A stretch of DNA of 64,000 nt, from the NCBI RefSeq assembly GCF_000169095.1, contig NZ_AAVU01000003.1:186001-250000 (forward strand), read 5' to 3'. The position numbers were made by a program, and so were the translations under genes. The stretch comes from Lyngbya sp. PCC 8106 (GTDB lineage Bacteria; Cyanobacteriota; Cyanobacteriia; Cyanobacteriales; Microcoleaceae). Shown piece by piece: positions 36,016 to 45,110 of this stretch. Each line of letters starts with the position of its first letter. Position 1 is the stretch's first letter. The notes under the pieces are model-generated. The model was not told the DNA's origin and did no database searches. It was given only the letters and a program-made list of their open reading frames with translations.

Positions 36016-36843
36016 ATGCAACTTAAATCTTTCACGAACTGGATACCTCCTCTGTGGAGACTCGAATACAAGCTTAAATTTGCTCTTTCTCATGTGGGTT
36101 TATTTGATAAAAAAGCAGTTTATACAGGTTTAAAAAACGTTTTTGACGATGATATTTTTATTGTTTCATATCCAAAATCAGGCAATACATGGGTGCGGTT
36201 TATCATTGCTCATCTAATCAGCTATCAAGACACAGTAAGCTTTAGAAATATTAATGATTATGTGCCGGACATTTATATTTCTAAAGATTATCTTAACACG
36301 ATGAAACAGCGACCTCGTTTCATTAAAACTCATGATGCAGGTTATGAGTTTTACCCCAAATTTATATACATCTATAGAGATGGAAGAGATGTAGCTATCT
36401 CCTACTATCATTATTTAACAGGACGAGGCGAATTTAATGGAACCTTGAAAGAGTTTTTAAATAGTAAACCTTCTTGGGGTGCAGTCGGTTGGAGCAGTCA
36501 TGTATCCAGAGCTATAGATTATGCTAAAAGTCATTCAGACCAGGTTTTATTAGTCAAATATGAAGATCTGCTAAATAATTCCGTAAAAAATGTTAAAAGT
36601 ATAGTGGATTTTTGCCAATTAAATGTGAGTATTGAAAACATAAAATATGCTATTGAAAAATCTGAATTTCAACAATTAAAACAAATGGAGAAACAATATG
36701 GTTCGGAATTTTATAACACTAAAAATTCTTTCTTTCGTTCTGGAAACTCCGGACAATGGAAAGAGATGTTTTCTGAGGAAGATATCCAACAGTATTTATC
36801 AATAGCAGATAATACACTTCGTCAACTCGGATATTTAGATTAA
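36016..36843 (+). CDS. Sulfotransferase-domain protein
   Basis: In the 275 residues the phosphosulfate loop IVSYPKSGNTWVRFIIAHL (about 51-69) and the 3'-phosphate motif FIYIYRDGRDVAISYYHY (about 116-133) match the classical Sulfotransfer_1 family. The closing loop FRSGNSGQWKEMFS is also present. All PAPS-contact residues I can check are there, so the enzyme should be active. It is more classical than the sulfotransferase at 30872 and is clearly a separate lineage, not a recent copy. Confidence 0.93.
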   Translation: MQLKSFTNWIPPLWRLEYKLKFALSHVGLFDKKAVYTGLKNVFDDDIFIVSYPKSGNTWVRFIIAHLISYQDTVSFRNINDYVPDIYISKDYLNTMKQRPRFIKTHDAGYEFYPKFIYIYRDGRDVAISYYHYLTGRGEFNGTLKEFLNSKPSWGAVGWSSHVSRAIDYAKSHSDQVLLVKYEDLLNNSVKNVKSIVDFCQLNVSIENIKYAIEKSEFQQLKQMEKQYGSEFYNTKNSFFRSGNSGQWKEMFSEEDIQQYLSIADNTLRQLGYLD

Positions 36844-36870
36844 CCCTTAAAATTGGATAAAATCATTAGA

Positions 36871-38037
36871 ATGCGAATCTTTTTAGTCTGTCAACAGTCT
36901 CTTAAAAATCACTTGGTTCCGGCTTACCAGTTTTGGGAAGACTACTTTAAAAAAGGAATAGAAGAAGCGGGACATGAATGGGTTGAAGCTCAAAACATTG
37001 ATTGGGCTGAAGGTTTAGTATATTTAGATAAAAAAGCCCTAAACACATGGCGCGATCTCACTTGGTCTTTAACCCTTTCCGCAATTAAAAAAGAGCATCG
37101 TAAAAAACCGATCAACCTATTTCTGAGCTATCTTTTTCCGAAACAAGTTGAACCTACAGCCCTTAAAGAAATTCAAAAATTAGGAATTCCTTGCGTTAAC
37201 TTTTTCTGTGATAATATTCGAGAGTTTACAAAAATACCCCCAGTATTTTATGAGTTTGATTTACATTGGGTTCCAGAATTTAAAGCCATAAAAATGTATC
37301 AAAAAGCCAGACAAAACTATATTTATGCTCCTATGCCTGTGTGGATTCCACCTGAACAAAGAACGTGGGATCATCCAGAACACTACGGTGTCAGTTTCAT
37401 TGGGTCGCGAGATATTCAGCGAGAAGCATTATTAGCTCAAGTCTTGAATTTGGGTATTTCTCTAGAAATTCGAGGATCAGCCTGGAATAAAGCTGAAACT
37501 CCGAGTTCAACTCTTATAAAACCAGAAAAAACCTTTTACAAAACTTTAGTAAACCAAGTCAATTTTTTAACTGCAAATGGAATCAATGCTTGGTATGGAA
37601 AAGCAACCTATAAACGTCAAACGAGAATACCTGACGATTATTTTAAAGATGCAGTAAAACCGAAACCTGATCCTCAGGAATATGTCAATATTATCCAACA
37701 AAGCCGTATAACTCTAGGGATTAATCGCTATCCAAGCTATCAATATCCCTTTTCAAAACCAGATACTTATTCTCGAATGCGAGATATTGAAGCCCCAATG
37801 ATGGGAGCTTGTTACTTGACAGAATGGACAGAAGGATTAGAACATCTTTATGAGCTAGGTGAAGAAATTGAAACCTATTGTACCGCTGAAGAAATGGTTG
37901 ATAAAATTCACAAGTTAGAAGCCGATCCAGAACGACGAAAAAAAATGCGTTTTCAGGCTCAGAAACGAGTAGTTTCACAGCATACTGTTTCTCAAACTCT
38001 TGATAAAATTATCAATAAAATGGGATTAAAAATTTAG
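36871..38037 (+). CDS. CgeB/GT1-like glycosyltransferase
   Basis: The protein has about 388 residues. The N-terminal half is a Rossmann-type domain (PINLFLSYLFPKQ, PCVNFFCDNIREF). The second half has VSFIGSRDIQREALLAQ, a TLGINRYPSYQYP segment and the C-terminal RMRDIEAPMMGACYLTEWTEGL, typical of CgeB-like/spore-maturation-type glycosyltransferases. The usual nucleotide-sugar Glu pair is not obvious. I start it at ATG 36871 (MRIFLVCQQSL). The TTG at 36853 would add six residues. The gap to the upstream sulfotransferase stop is 27 bases. Confidence 0.82.
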   Translation: MRIFLVCQQSLKNHLVPAYQFWEDYFKKGIEEAGHEWVEAQNIDWAEGLVYLDKKALNTWRDLTWSLTLSAIKKEHRKKPINLFLSYLFPKQVEPTALKEIQKLGIPCVNFFCDNIREFTKIPPVFYEFDLHWVPEFKAIKMYQKARQNYIYAPMPVWIPPEQRTWDHPEHYGVSFIGSRDIQREALLAQVLNLGISLEIRGSAWNKAETPSSTLIKPEKTFYKTLVNQVNFLTANGINAWYGKATYKRQTRIPDDYFKDAVKPKPDPQEYVNIIQQSRITLGINRYPSYQYPFSKPDTYSRMRDIEAPMMGACYLTEWTEGLEHLYELGEEIETYCTAEEMVDKIHKLEADPERRKKMRFQAQKRVVSQHTVSQTLDKIINKMGLKI

Positions 38038-38076
38038 TATTAACCGATGTGTTATCCAGCTATTTAAAACAAATTT

Positions 38077-39306
38077 ATGGCTAAAATTTCAATTCTGATT
38101 GGTGGTCATCTTTGCACCGCACCTAGACCTCAAAAAGAAGCAGATGCTTTAGCGGCAGCCGGACATCAAGTAACTGTGCGAGGCTTTTGGTTTGATCCCG
38201 AACTAATACAACGTGATCACCTCATTTTAGCTGAAAAAAAATGGCAATTTGCACCAATTCTTGACTTTCAACCCAATCATAAAATTAACAATTTTAAAGT
38301 CAGACTACAAGCTAAAATTGCCAAAGAAAAATATCAACGATTTAGCATCTTCTCACCGGATTTATTAGGCTATGGTGCGACTGCTATGCTGCAAGTTGCC
38401 TGTCAAACTCAAGCCGACTTAACCATCGTTCATTCTGAAGTTGGGCTTTGGGTAGGCAATCAACTTTTAAATAAAGGTTTTCGTGTGGGAGTTGATTTTG
38501 AAGATTGGTTTTCTGAAGATTTGCTCCCCTCTATTCGTGCAACCCGACCCATTAGTCAACTTAAAATATTGGAACGTCGTCTGGCTAAAGATTGTATTTA
38601 TTGTTTGACTACTTCTCATGCTCTCGCCGCAGCTTTTTCTGAAGCTTATCAAGTACCCAAACCGACAGTAATTTACAATACATTTGCAGCAAAAGAACGC
38701 TTCTATATTGATGGAAAAACACTCGATAAAATTAATTCAAAACTTTCTTCTTTGCATTGGTTTTCTCAAACAATAGGACCGGGACGAGGCTTAGAGATCT
38801 TATTTCAAGCTTTACCCTATCTGCAAACTCCTGTTGAAGTTCATTTGCGAGGTTACTATCCAGAAACATCACAGCAATGGCTACAACAGCAAGTAACTAA
38901 TGAGTGGCGCGATCGCATTTTTATTCACCCCACTGTTCCCAACTCTGAGTTATTATCTCGTATTGCTGAACATGATATTGGTTTGGCACTAGAACAACCC
39001 CATATTCCTAGTCGAAATCTTACTATTACTAATAAATTTTTTCAATATTTACAAGCAGGTTTAGCTATTATTGCCACGGAGACAGCAGGACAAAAAGAGA
39101 TTTTTCAGCAATGTCCTAAAATTGGAAAGTTACTTCCTAATAATCATCCAACTATCCTAGCTCAAGCGATTGAAAACTTACTACAAAATCCGGAAAAATT
39201 AGCTACAGCTAAAATAGCTTCACTGCAAGCGGCTCAAAATCAATTTTGCTGGGAACAACAAATAAATTTGCTAATACAAAGAGCTGAACAGGCATTAGCT
39301 CGGTAA
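38077..39306 (+). CDS. Glycosyltransferase family 4-like, divergent donor site
   Basis: The 409-residue GT-B protein begins MAKISILIGGHLCTAPRPQKEAD. The middle has GVDFEDWFSED and SHALAAAFSEAYQ, and the donor half shows SQTIGPGRGLEILFQAL and GLALEQPHIPSRNLTITNK before FFQYLQAGLAIIATETAG. The ordinary EX7E pair is replaced (Leu-Glu-Gln and Asn-Lys stand near that place), so activity or specificity may be unusual. It ends 16 bases before a hairpin terminator, suggesting that the first sub-operon stops here. Confidence 0.85.
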   Translation: MAKISILIGGHLCTAPRPQKEADALAAAGHQVTVRGFWFDPELIQRDHLILAEKKWQFAPILDFQPNHKINNFKVRLQAKIAKEKYQRFSIFSPDLLGYGATAMLQVACQTQADLTIVHSEVGLWVGNQLLNKGFRVGVDFEDWFSEDLLPSIRATRPISQLKILERRLAKDCIYCLTTSHALAAAFSEAYQVPKPTVIYNTFAAKERFYIDGKTLDKINSKLSSLHWFSQTIGPGRGLEILFQALPYLQTPVEVHLRGYYPETSQQWLQQQVTNEWRDRIFIHPTVPNSELLSRIAEHDIGLALEQPHIPSRNLTITNKFFQYLQAGLAIIATETAGQKEIFQQCPKIGKLLPNNHPTILAQAIENLLQNPEKLATAKIASLQAAQNQFCWEQQINLLIQRAEQALAR

Positions 39307-39321
39307 AATTTGTTTTTTAAC

Positions 39322-39359
39322 CTAACTTTTCCGGATCTGGAAGTTAGAGCTTGTTTTTT
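39322..39359 (+). terminator. Probable rho-independent terminator, with a TCCGGAT copy in its loop
   Basis: CTAACTT (39322-39328) pairs with AAGTTAG (39341-39347), and CC (39331-39332) can pair with GG (39339-39340). A run of six T follows at 39354-39359. The heptamer TCCGGAT (39330-39336) lies in the loop region, 62 bases before the next gene. Confidence 0.55.
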
Positions 39360-39391
39360 GAATATAGAAGTATAGTGGAGAAAGCTGAGAC

Positions 39392-40138
39392 GTGAGTGAA
39401 AAAACAGTGGCTAACTCAATGACTCTAAAGCAACGCTTTGGTGCATGGTTGATTCCTAGACTTTTTATTAATCGTCATGTTTTTAATCACATTCGGCTTG
39501 AACTTAATGCTTTACGAGTGCGTATTTTGTCTCAACTTAATCCAGGACTAAGAGGCAAAATTTATTATTTACGACAGCAGCATGACCTATTAATTAATAT
39601 AGGTTGTGGCCCTTTTGGTCATTCAAACTGGGTTAATCTTGATTTGTTTCCTCATCCCAATGTAACTCTTACCGCTGATTGTCGGCGTTGGCTTCCTTTT
39701 GCAGATTCATCATGTTTAGGTATTCATGTTGAGCATTTTCTTGAACACCTTAATCCTGTAGATGAGCGTTCACAATTCTTACAAGAATGTCGTCGATGTT
39801 TACAACCTAATGGTGTTTTACGAGTGATTGTTCCTGATGCTGAACTTTATATCAAAGCTTATTTGGAGTCCGGATGGGATACACTGAATCAAATTGGTTG
39901 TGGTGGAGACAAACCCGAAACTGTTTTTAAAACCAAAATGGATGCTTTAAACCATGTTTTTATTCAAGATTGGGAACATTATGGTGGATATGATGCAGAA
40001 AGTTTAGAGCAAACTATTAAAGATGCAGGCTTCAAACAAATTACTCGTTGGAGTTGGCAGCAAGGTGATTTTCCTGGAGGTTGTATTGACCGTGATCAAC
40101 ATCGTCTGTACTCTTTATATTTTGAAGCAAAGCTCTAA
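39392..40138 (+). CDS. Class I SAM-dependent methyltransferase
   Basis: The 248-residue protein has motif I as LINIGCGPFGHSNWVNLDL (about 67-85), then LTADCRRWLPFADSS and the catalytic-region HVEHFLEHL. A VLRVIVPDAELYIKAYLE segment follows. This glycan-associated type often methylates sugar hydroxyls or carboxyls, though the substrate is unknown. Its start is GTG 39392, and it is the first gene after the terminator at 39.3 kb. It is likely to begin a new transcription unit, with TATAGT at 39371-39376 as a possible -10. Confidence 0.88.
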   Translation: MSEKTVANSMTLKQRFGAWLIPRLFINRHVFNHIRLELNALRVRILSQLNPGLRGKIYYLRQQHDLLINIGCGPFGHSNWVNLDLFPHPNVTLTADCRRWLPFADSSCLGIHVEHFLEHLNPVDERSQFLQECRRCLQPNGVLRVIVPDAELYIKAYLESGWDTLNQIGCGGDKPETVFKTKMDALNHVFIQDWEHYGGYDAESLEQTIKDAGFKQITRWSWQQGDFPGGCIDRDQHRLYSLYFEAKL

Positions 40139-40334
40139 TTTTATCCAAACCTTAGAATACTTTTGATCGCTATATTTCCTTGATCATTTATTAGAGTTTA
40201 CCAGACTCAAAGCAAAACTGAACTAATAAAATAGTCTCTCCTCCTGAATAGGATGGACAAAATAATTCAAACTCAACAACAATTATAATTCGCATTTAAA
40301 GTATACTTTCGTACAAAATTTAGGGAGATTTAGG

Positions 40335-41078
40335 ATGAATTGGAGATACTTTATCGGCAAGTCACTGGCTATTCTAGGAAACTCTATTCTAGCTTCTAAA
40401 ATGATGCCTTTAATAAGATTTATTCCTGTTGGAATAAGTTATCCTTATGATATTAAAAGATTTTCTAAAGATTATCAATTTGAGACGATTTTTGATGTGG
40501 GAGCAAATATTGGTCAAACCAGCCTATTTTTAAGTAAACATTTTCCTCAAGCTGGAATTTGTGCTTTTGAACCTGTTCATAAAACTTTTAATCAGTTATG
40601 CACAAATACTAAAATAAAAAATAAAATAAAACCTTTTAATTATGCAATGGGCGCTCAAGAAGAAGAACTATTGATTTCAATTCGTGAAAATTCAGAACTC
40701 AATACTTTAGTCCGAGATGGTTCTAAAAATCCAGTCTTAGAAAAAACTGTTGAAACTGTTAAAGTAACAACAATTGATACTTTCTGTCAGCAACAGTATA
40801 TCGAAAAAATCGATTTATTAAAAATGGATGTTCAAGGATTCGAGCTTGAGGTTCTTAAAGGGGCAGAGTTCTACTTAAAAAATAACTTGATTAGTTTTAT
40901 ATATGCTGAAGTGAGTTTTGAAAATTCAAATAAAGAATGTCAATTGTTTGAAGATTTGTATTATTATTTAAACAATAATAATTTTAGACTTTCCGGATTT
41001 TATGAAGTTTTTCGTTGGGGAGCTGACAAGAGATATTTTGGATTTTGTAACGCTTTATTTGTAAATTGTAGTCTATAG
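40335..41078 (+). CDS. FkbM-family methyltransferase
   Basis: Family marks in the 247 residues are TIFDVGANIGQTSLFLSKHF (about 51-70), GICAFEPVHKTF, TIDTFCQQQYIEKIDLLKMD and VQGFELEVLKGAE. FkbM methyltransferases act on oxygen atoms of sugars and other natural products using SAM. Here the likely target is a glycan hydroxyl, possibly a cap or decoration. A ribosome site GGGAGATTTAGG precedes the ATG. There are 196 bases without genes upstream, so it may have its own promoter. Confidence 0.93.
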   Translation: MNWRYFIGKSLAILGNSILASKMMPLIRFIPVGISYPYDIKRFSKDYQFETIFDVGANIGQTSLFLSKHFPQAGICAFEPVHKTFNQLCTNTKIKNKIKPFNYAMGAQEEELLISIRENSELNTLVRDGSKNPVLEKTVETVKVTTIDTFCQQQYIEKIDLLKMDVQGFELEVLKGAEFYLKNNLISFIYAEVSFENSNKECQLFEDLYYYLNNNNFRLSGFYEVFRWGADKRYFGFCNALFVNCSL

Positions 41079-41093
41079 ATCAGTCCAATAAAA

Positions 41094-42134
41094 ATGAAAA
41101 AAATTCTTCTAACAGCCGATCCAGAACTGCCAGTTCCTCCCCAACTTTATGGAGGAATTGAACGCATTGTTAATTTGTTGATCACCGAATTACGATCTCG
41201 TGGTTATACAATTGGACTGGTCGCTCATAGCGATTCTACTTCACCCGCTCATTATCATTTTTCCTGGCCTGGTTTGCGCTCTCAAGATAAATTTGATGCC
41301 CTAAAAAATACAGTAACATTATGGTCAGCTGTTCAACAATTTCAACCTGATATTCTCCATAGTTTTTCTCGTGTTCTTTACTTATTACCGTTGCTAAAAT
41401 CTCCTCTCCCCAAAATTATGTCTTATCAACGTGCAACAGGAGGGTCATCTGTTAAATGGGCAGCTAAACTCGCACAAAATACCCTCACTTTTACAGGTTG
41501 TAGTAATTATATTTGCCGTCAAGGATTAAGTGCAGGAGGTGTTTGGAATACCATTTACAATTGTGTTGAAACCGAAAAATACACCTTTAAACCTCATGTT
41601 GCTGACGATGCACCGTTAGTATTTCTTAGTCGTATAGAACGCATAAAAGGCGCACACACAGCAATTAAAGTTGCATACAAAACTGGACGACGCCTGTTAA
41701 TTGCAGGAAACTATAGCACCATAGGCGAAGCAGGAAGCTATTGGAAAAACGAAATTCTCCCCCATCTAGGTAAAAATGGAATTGAATACGTTGGCACGGT
41801 CAATGATGAACAAAAAAATGAACTTTTAGGTCAGGCGGCGGCGATGATTGTTCCGATTGAATGGGAAGAACCTTTTGGCATTGTATTTGCAGAAGCACTT
41901 GCCTGTGGAACACCCGTGATTTCTTGTCCAAGAGGCGCATTACCTGAAATTGTGCGTCCGGGAATTGATGGTTATCTGATTAACACTATAGAAGAAGCTT
42001 GTATGGCGGTGGAAAATCTGACGAAAATTGATCGTTATAACTGCCGTCAACGCGCTCAAAAATATTTTTCTGCTTCCACAATTGTAGACCAATATGAGCA
42101 ACTTTATCAGAGTTTAATAAGTACAAGCTCATAA
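41094..42134 (+). CDS. Glycosyltransferase family 4
   Basis: The 346-residue GT-B enzyme has LPVPPQLYGGIERIVNLL near the start (glycine loop), LVFLSRIERIKGAHTAIKVA in the linker strand, and the EX7E donor site EWEEPFGIVFAEALACGTPV with GALPEIV after it. The GGIE loop and short length resemble GT4 enzymes that act late on surface glycans. The gene follows the FkbM methyltransferase by 15 bases. Confidence 0.92.
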   Translation: MKKILLTADPELPVPPQLYGGIERIVNLLITELRSRGYTIGLVAHSDSTSPAHYHFSWPGLRSQDKFDALKNTVTLWSAVQQFQPDILHSFSRVLYLLPLLKSPLPKIMSYQRATGGSSVKWAAKLAQNTLTFTGCSNYICRQGLSAGGVWNTIYNCVETEKYTFKPHVADDAPLVFLSRIERIKGAHTAIKVAYKTGRRLLIAGNYSTIGEAGSYWKNEILPHLGKNGIEYVGTVNDEQKNELLGQAAAMIVPIEWEEPFGIVFAEALACGTPVISCPRGALPEIVRPGIDGYLINTIEEACMAVENLTKIDRYNCRQRAQKYFSASTIVDQYEQLYQSLISTSS

Positions 42135-42181
42135 AAACTCTGATGGATTGCTGATTTAAACTCTAAATTATTCTAAATTTT

Positions 42182-42188
42182 TCCGGAT
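42182..42188. promoter_or_regulatory. TCCGGAT site, 86 bases before the 42.3 kb gene
   Basis: TTTTTCCGGATCT lies in the gap after the 41.1 kb glycosyltransferase. A TGTAGT at 42211 could serve as a -10. Confidence 0.45.
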
Positions 42189-42267
42189 CTCTTTGCGATT
42201 TTTTGTGATCTGTAGTGGAGAGTTTATCTCAAAACGTTCATTGGGATCAATTTTAGAGGAACCAACA

Positions 42268-43587
42268 TTGAACCGTAAAGTTTTAATTATCAGTCCTTAT
42301 TTTCCCCCCATTAACGCACCCGACCATCAACGGGTTAGAATGGGATTACCCTATTTTCAAAAATTGGGCTGGGAACCTCTAATCTTAACAGTAAACCCAG
42401 ACTATATTGAAGGAACGATAGACCCGTTACTCACTCAAACTATACCTGAAAATATTTCGATTACTCAGATTAAGGCATTACCTGTAAAATACACCCGTAG
42501 ACTGGGATTAAGCAATATTGGTTGGCGATGTCTTCCCTATTTATTTGCCACAGGTCAGCGAATTTTAACCCAACAAAAAATAGATTTAATTTATTTCTCT
42601 ACAACAGTTTTTATAACAATGGGATTAGCTCCATTATGGTTTCGTCGTTTTAAAATTCCTTATCTCCTAGATTTTCAAGATCCTTGGTTAAATGATTATG
42701 GAAAAAAATTTGGATATGATCAACCCCCTGGAGGTCAACTTAAGTATGGCTTTGCTCAACAAGTAGCACAAATTTTAGAGCCATTTACAATGCGTAAGGT
42801 TAGTCATATTATTAGTGTTTCTCCTGCATATCCAAAAACACTAATTGAGCGATATTCCTGGCTAAAAGAAGATCAATTTACGGTTTTACCCTTTGGTGCG
42901 CCGGAAAAAGATTTTGAGTTACTTCCTCAGTTAAAAGTTAAGCAAACTATTTTTAATTCTAATGATGGTAAACGTCATTTGGTGTATGTAGGTCGCGGTG
43001 GAAGTGATATGAATTTGGCATTACGGGCTTTATTTTTAGGGATTAAATCACAGCGTGATCGCCATCCAGAATACTGGAGTACAGTCAAGTTACATTTTGT
43101 TGGAACCAGTTATGCTTACGGAGAACGAGCGACCAAAACAGTTGAACCAATAGCTGAAGAATTTGGAGTCAATGATTTAGTTGAAGAACATCCTAATCGT
43201 GTTCCTTACTTTGAAGCTTTACAACTTTTAGTCGAGAGTGATGGTATTTTATTGATTGGTTCTAACAACCCAGATTATACTGCTTCTAAATTATATCCTT
43301 GTATATTAGCACGTAAACCTATTTTAGCTTTATTTAACCAACAAAGTTCGGTGGTAGATATTCTTAAAAGCTGTCAAGCAGGTCAAGTTGTTGCTTTTGA
43401 TTCTCACGATAGTCCTACTGATTTACTTCCCCAAGTTACTGAGCAATTAAGTTGGTTAATTTCAACTCCAAAAGGATATGAACCTGAAACAAATTGGTTA
43501 GCTTTTAAACCCTACACAGCAGAAGAAATGACTCGACAGCAATGTAATGTATTTGATCAAGTTTTAAGTAATTCGTCATTATCTTAG
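42268..43587 (+). CDS. Glycosyltransferase, GT-B fold, divergent
   Basis: The protein has about 439 residues. N-terminal KVLIISPYFPPINAPDHQRV is typical of a group of GT4-like enzymes. Other marks are PYLLDFQDPWLNDYG, HLVYVGRGGSDMNLALRAL and GILLIGSNNPDYTASKLYP, which replaces the normal EX7E region. The start is TTG 42268, supported by AGAGGA seven bases before it and by the family N-terminus. An in-frame ATG at 42193 would add 25 residues that do not look conserved and would remove the gap holding the TCCGGAT site. Confidence 0.85.
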   Translation: MNRKVLIISPYFPPINAPDHQRVRMGLPYFQKLGWEPLILTVNPDYIEGTIDPLLTQTIPENISITQIKALPVKYTRRLGLSNIGWRCLPYLFATGQRILTQQKIDLIYFSTTVFITMGLAPLWFRRFKIPYLLDFQDPWLNDYGKKFGYDQPPGGQLKYGFAQQVAQILEPFTMRKVSHIISVSPAYPKTLIERYSWLKEDQFTVLPFGAPEKDFELLPQLKVKQTIFNSNDGKRHLVYVGRGGSDMNLALRALFLGIKSQRDRHPEYWSTVKLHFVGTSYAYGERATKTVEPIAEEFGVNDLVEEHPNRVPYFEALQLLVESDGILLIGSNNPDYTASKLYPCILARKPILALFNQQSSVVDILKSCQAGQVVAFDSHDSPTDLLPQVTEQLSWLISTPKGYEPETNWLAFKPYTAEEMTRQQCNVFDQVLSNSSLS

Positions 43588-43592
43588 TTTAT

Positions 43593-45110
43593 ATGAGCTT
43601 ATATAATCAAGTTATTGCTCTTTATCAAAAAGCTCAATCCCAACTGATTCGATGGGAAAGACGACGTTTACTTCAAACTTTTTGGATTGGGGTTAGTGTA
43701 TTTTTTGTTCAAAATGCCCAGTCTTTACAAACTAATGCTCCACTCGTTAGTTTAGCTGCTGTTTTAGTGAGTATTGCATCCTTATATCCGATGTATCTTT
43801 GGTGTTCTGGAAAAGCATTAGGAATGCCAATTTTTCCATTTTTTGCCTTAACCCATTTAAACACAAATGCAATCCCTCTACTCAGTAACCATCCTCTAGT
43901 TATTACTTATTCTCCAGACAGTCAGTTTTATGCAGGAATTACAGTCACTATTCATCTAGCAGTTGGAACTTTTTTTTGGCTAAAAGAGGTTAAATATAAT
44001 TCTACTCCTCCTCTATCTTATCGCACCCTTGTTGATAACAAAGGAGAAAATTTTTTCTTGTTAATTTTAGCAGGTGCAGTTTTCTTTAATATGTATTCTC
44101 GAGGAAAATGGTTTCCCCTAAGTGGCGGATTATTTGCATTAGTTAGAGGCGGAATTTTAGGACTCTGTGTATTAGCTGTTTTTATTTTATCTTATCGTCA
44201 AGGAGAGAAAAGATTAACAGGTATTAAATCACAAATTTATGTAGTTTTAATGATTTCTTATTTTCTCAGTAGTGCAGCCGGATTGATTCTTAGAGATAAT
44301 GTCGGTGTTTTTTCAGTTGCTTTTATTGCTTTTATTTTAGGGAGTCATCGGATTCCATTAATTACGATTGGAATTGTCTTAGCTTGTCTAACTATTCTGC
44401 ATTATGGAAAGACTGAAATGCGCTCTAAATATTGGTTTGACCAGGGAGGATTTACATTACAGCCCTGGGAATATCCAGCTTGGTATAATGAGTGGATTGG
44501 TTATTCCTTAGAAAATTTAAACCATGAAGAAAACGAAGAAGAAGGTTCTGGCGAAAGTTCACCTTCTGAGCGATCAAGTATTATTCAAATGCTACTTTTA
44601 GCTCAGAAAAAATCCCCCTCAGAATATCCCTATTTAATGGGAAAAACTTATCTTATTTTACCTCAGATGATTCTTCCTAGAATTGTCTATCCTAACAAGC
44701 CTCGGAGTCACGAAGGAACTTATATTTTAAGTGTTTATTATGGATTACAAAGTTATCAAGATACCTACAGAACTACAATCGCCTGGGGACTTTTAGCAGA
44801 AGCCTATGCAAACTTTGGATTAATGGGTTGTGCTGGACTCGGAATGATTCTGGGAATAGCTTATGGTAAAGTAGCTCGCTGGAGTATGAACACTTCTATT
44901 CTATCAGTCCGATCACTTTTTTCTATTCTAATTATTAGTTTTGCGGCTCAAAGTGAATGGTCAGCCAGTGTTTATGTAGCCTCACTCTTTCAATCCAGTA
45001 TGGTTTTAGTAGGGATATCATTTGTCTTTATGAAAGTTATTCCCAATCGTGAACATCCTGTTTTTGAATTAATGGAATATAGTCATTACTACGAGATTGA
45101 ACATGAATAA
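43593..45110 (+). CDS. Polytopic membrane protein, candidate O-antigen/EPS polymerase (Wzy-like)
   Basis: The 505-residue protein has about ten to twelve membrane helices, including VSLAAVLVSIASLYPMYLW, LVRGGILGLCVLAVFILSY and IPLITIGIVLACLTI. A large soluble loop in the second half holds WFDQGGFTLQPWEYP and an acidic stretch (EENEEEGSGESS). The layout, with a long external loop late in the protein and conserved LLAEAYANFG, fits Wzy-type polymerases, but the sequence signature of Wzy is weak. If it is a polymerase it would mix a Wzy-type route with the ABC exporter. It overlaps the next gene by eight bases. Confidence 0.7.
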   Translation: MSLYNQVIALYQKAQSQLIRWERRRLLQTFWIGVSVFFVQNAQSLQTNAPLVSLAAVLVSIASLYPMYLWCSGKALGMPIFPFFALTHLNTNAIPLLSNHPLVITYSPDSQFYAGITVTIHLAVGTFFWLKEVKYNSTPPLSYRTLVDNKGENFFLLILAGAVFFNMYSRGKWFPLSGGLFALVRGGILGLCVLAVFILSYRQGEKRLTGIKSQIYVVLMISYFLSSAAGLILRDNVGVFSVAFIAFILGSHRIPLITIGIVLACLTILHYGKTEMRSKYWFDQGGFTLQPWEYPAWYNEWIGYSLENLNHEENEEEGSGESSPSERSSIIQMLLLAQKKSPSEYPYLMGKTYLILPQMILPRIVYPNKPRSHEGTYILSVYYGLQSYQDTYRTTIAWGLLAEAYANFGLMGCAGLGMILGIAYGKVARWSMNTSILSVRSLFSILIISFAAQSEWSASVYVASLFQSSMVLVGISFVFMKVIPNREHPVFELMEYSHYYEIEHE

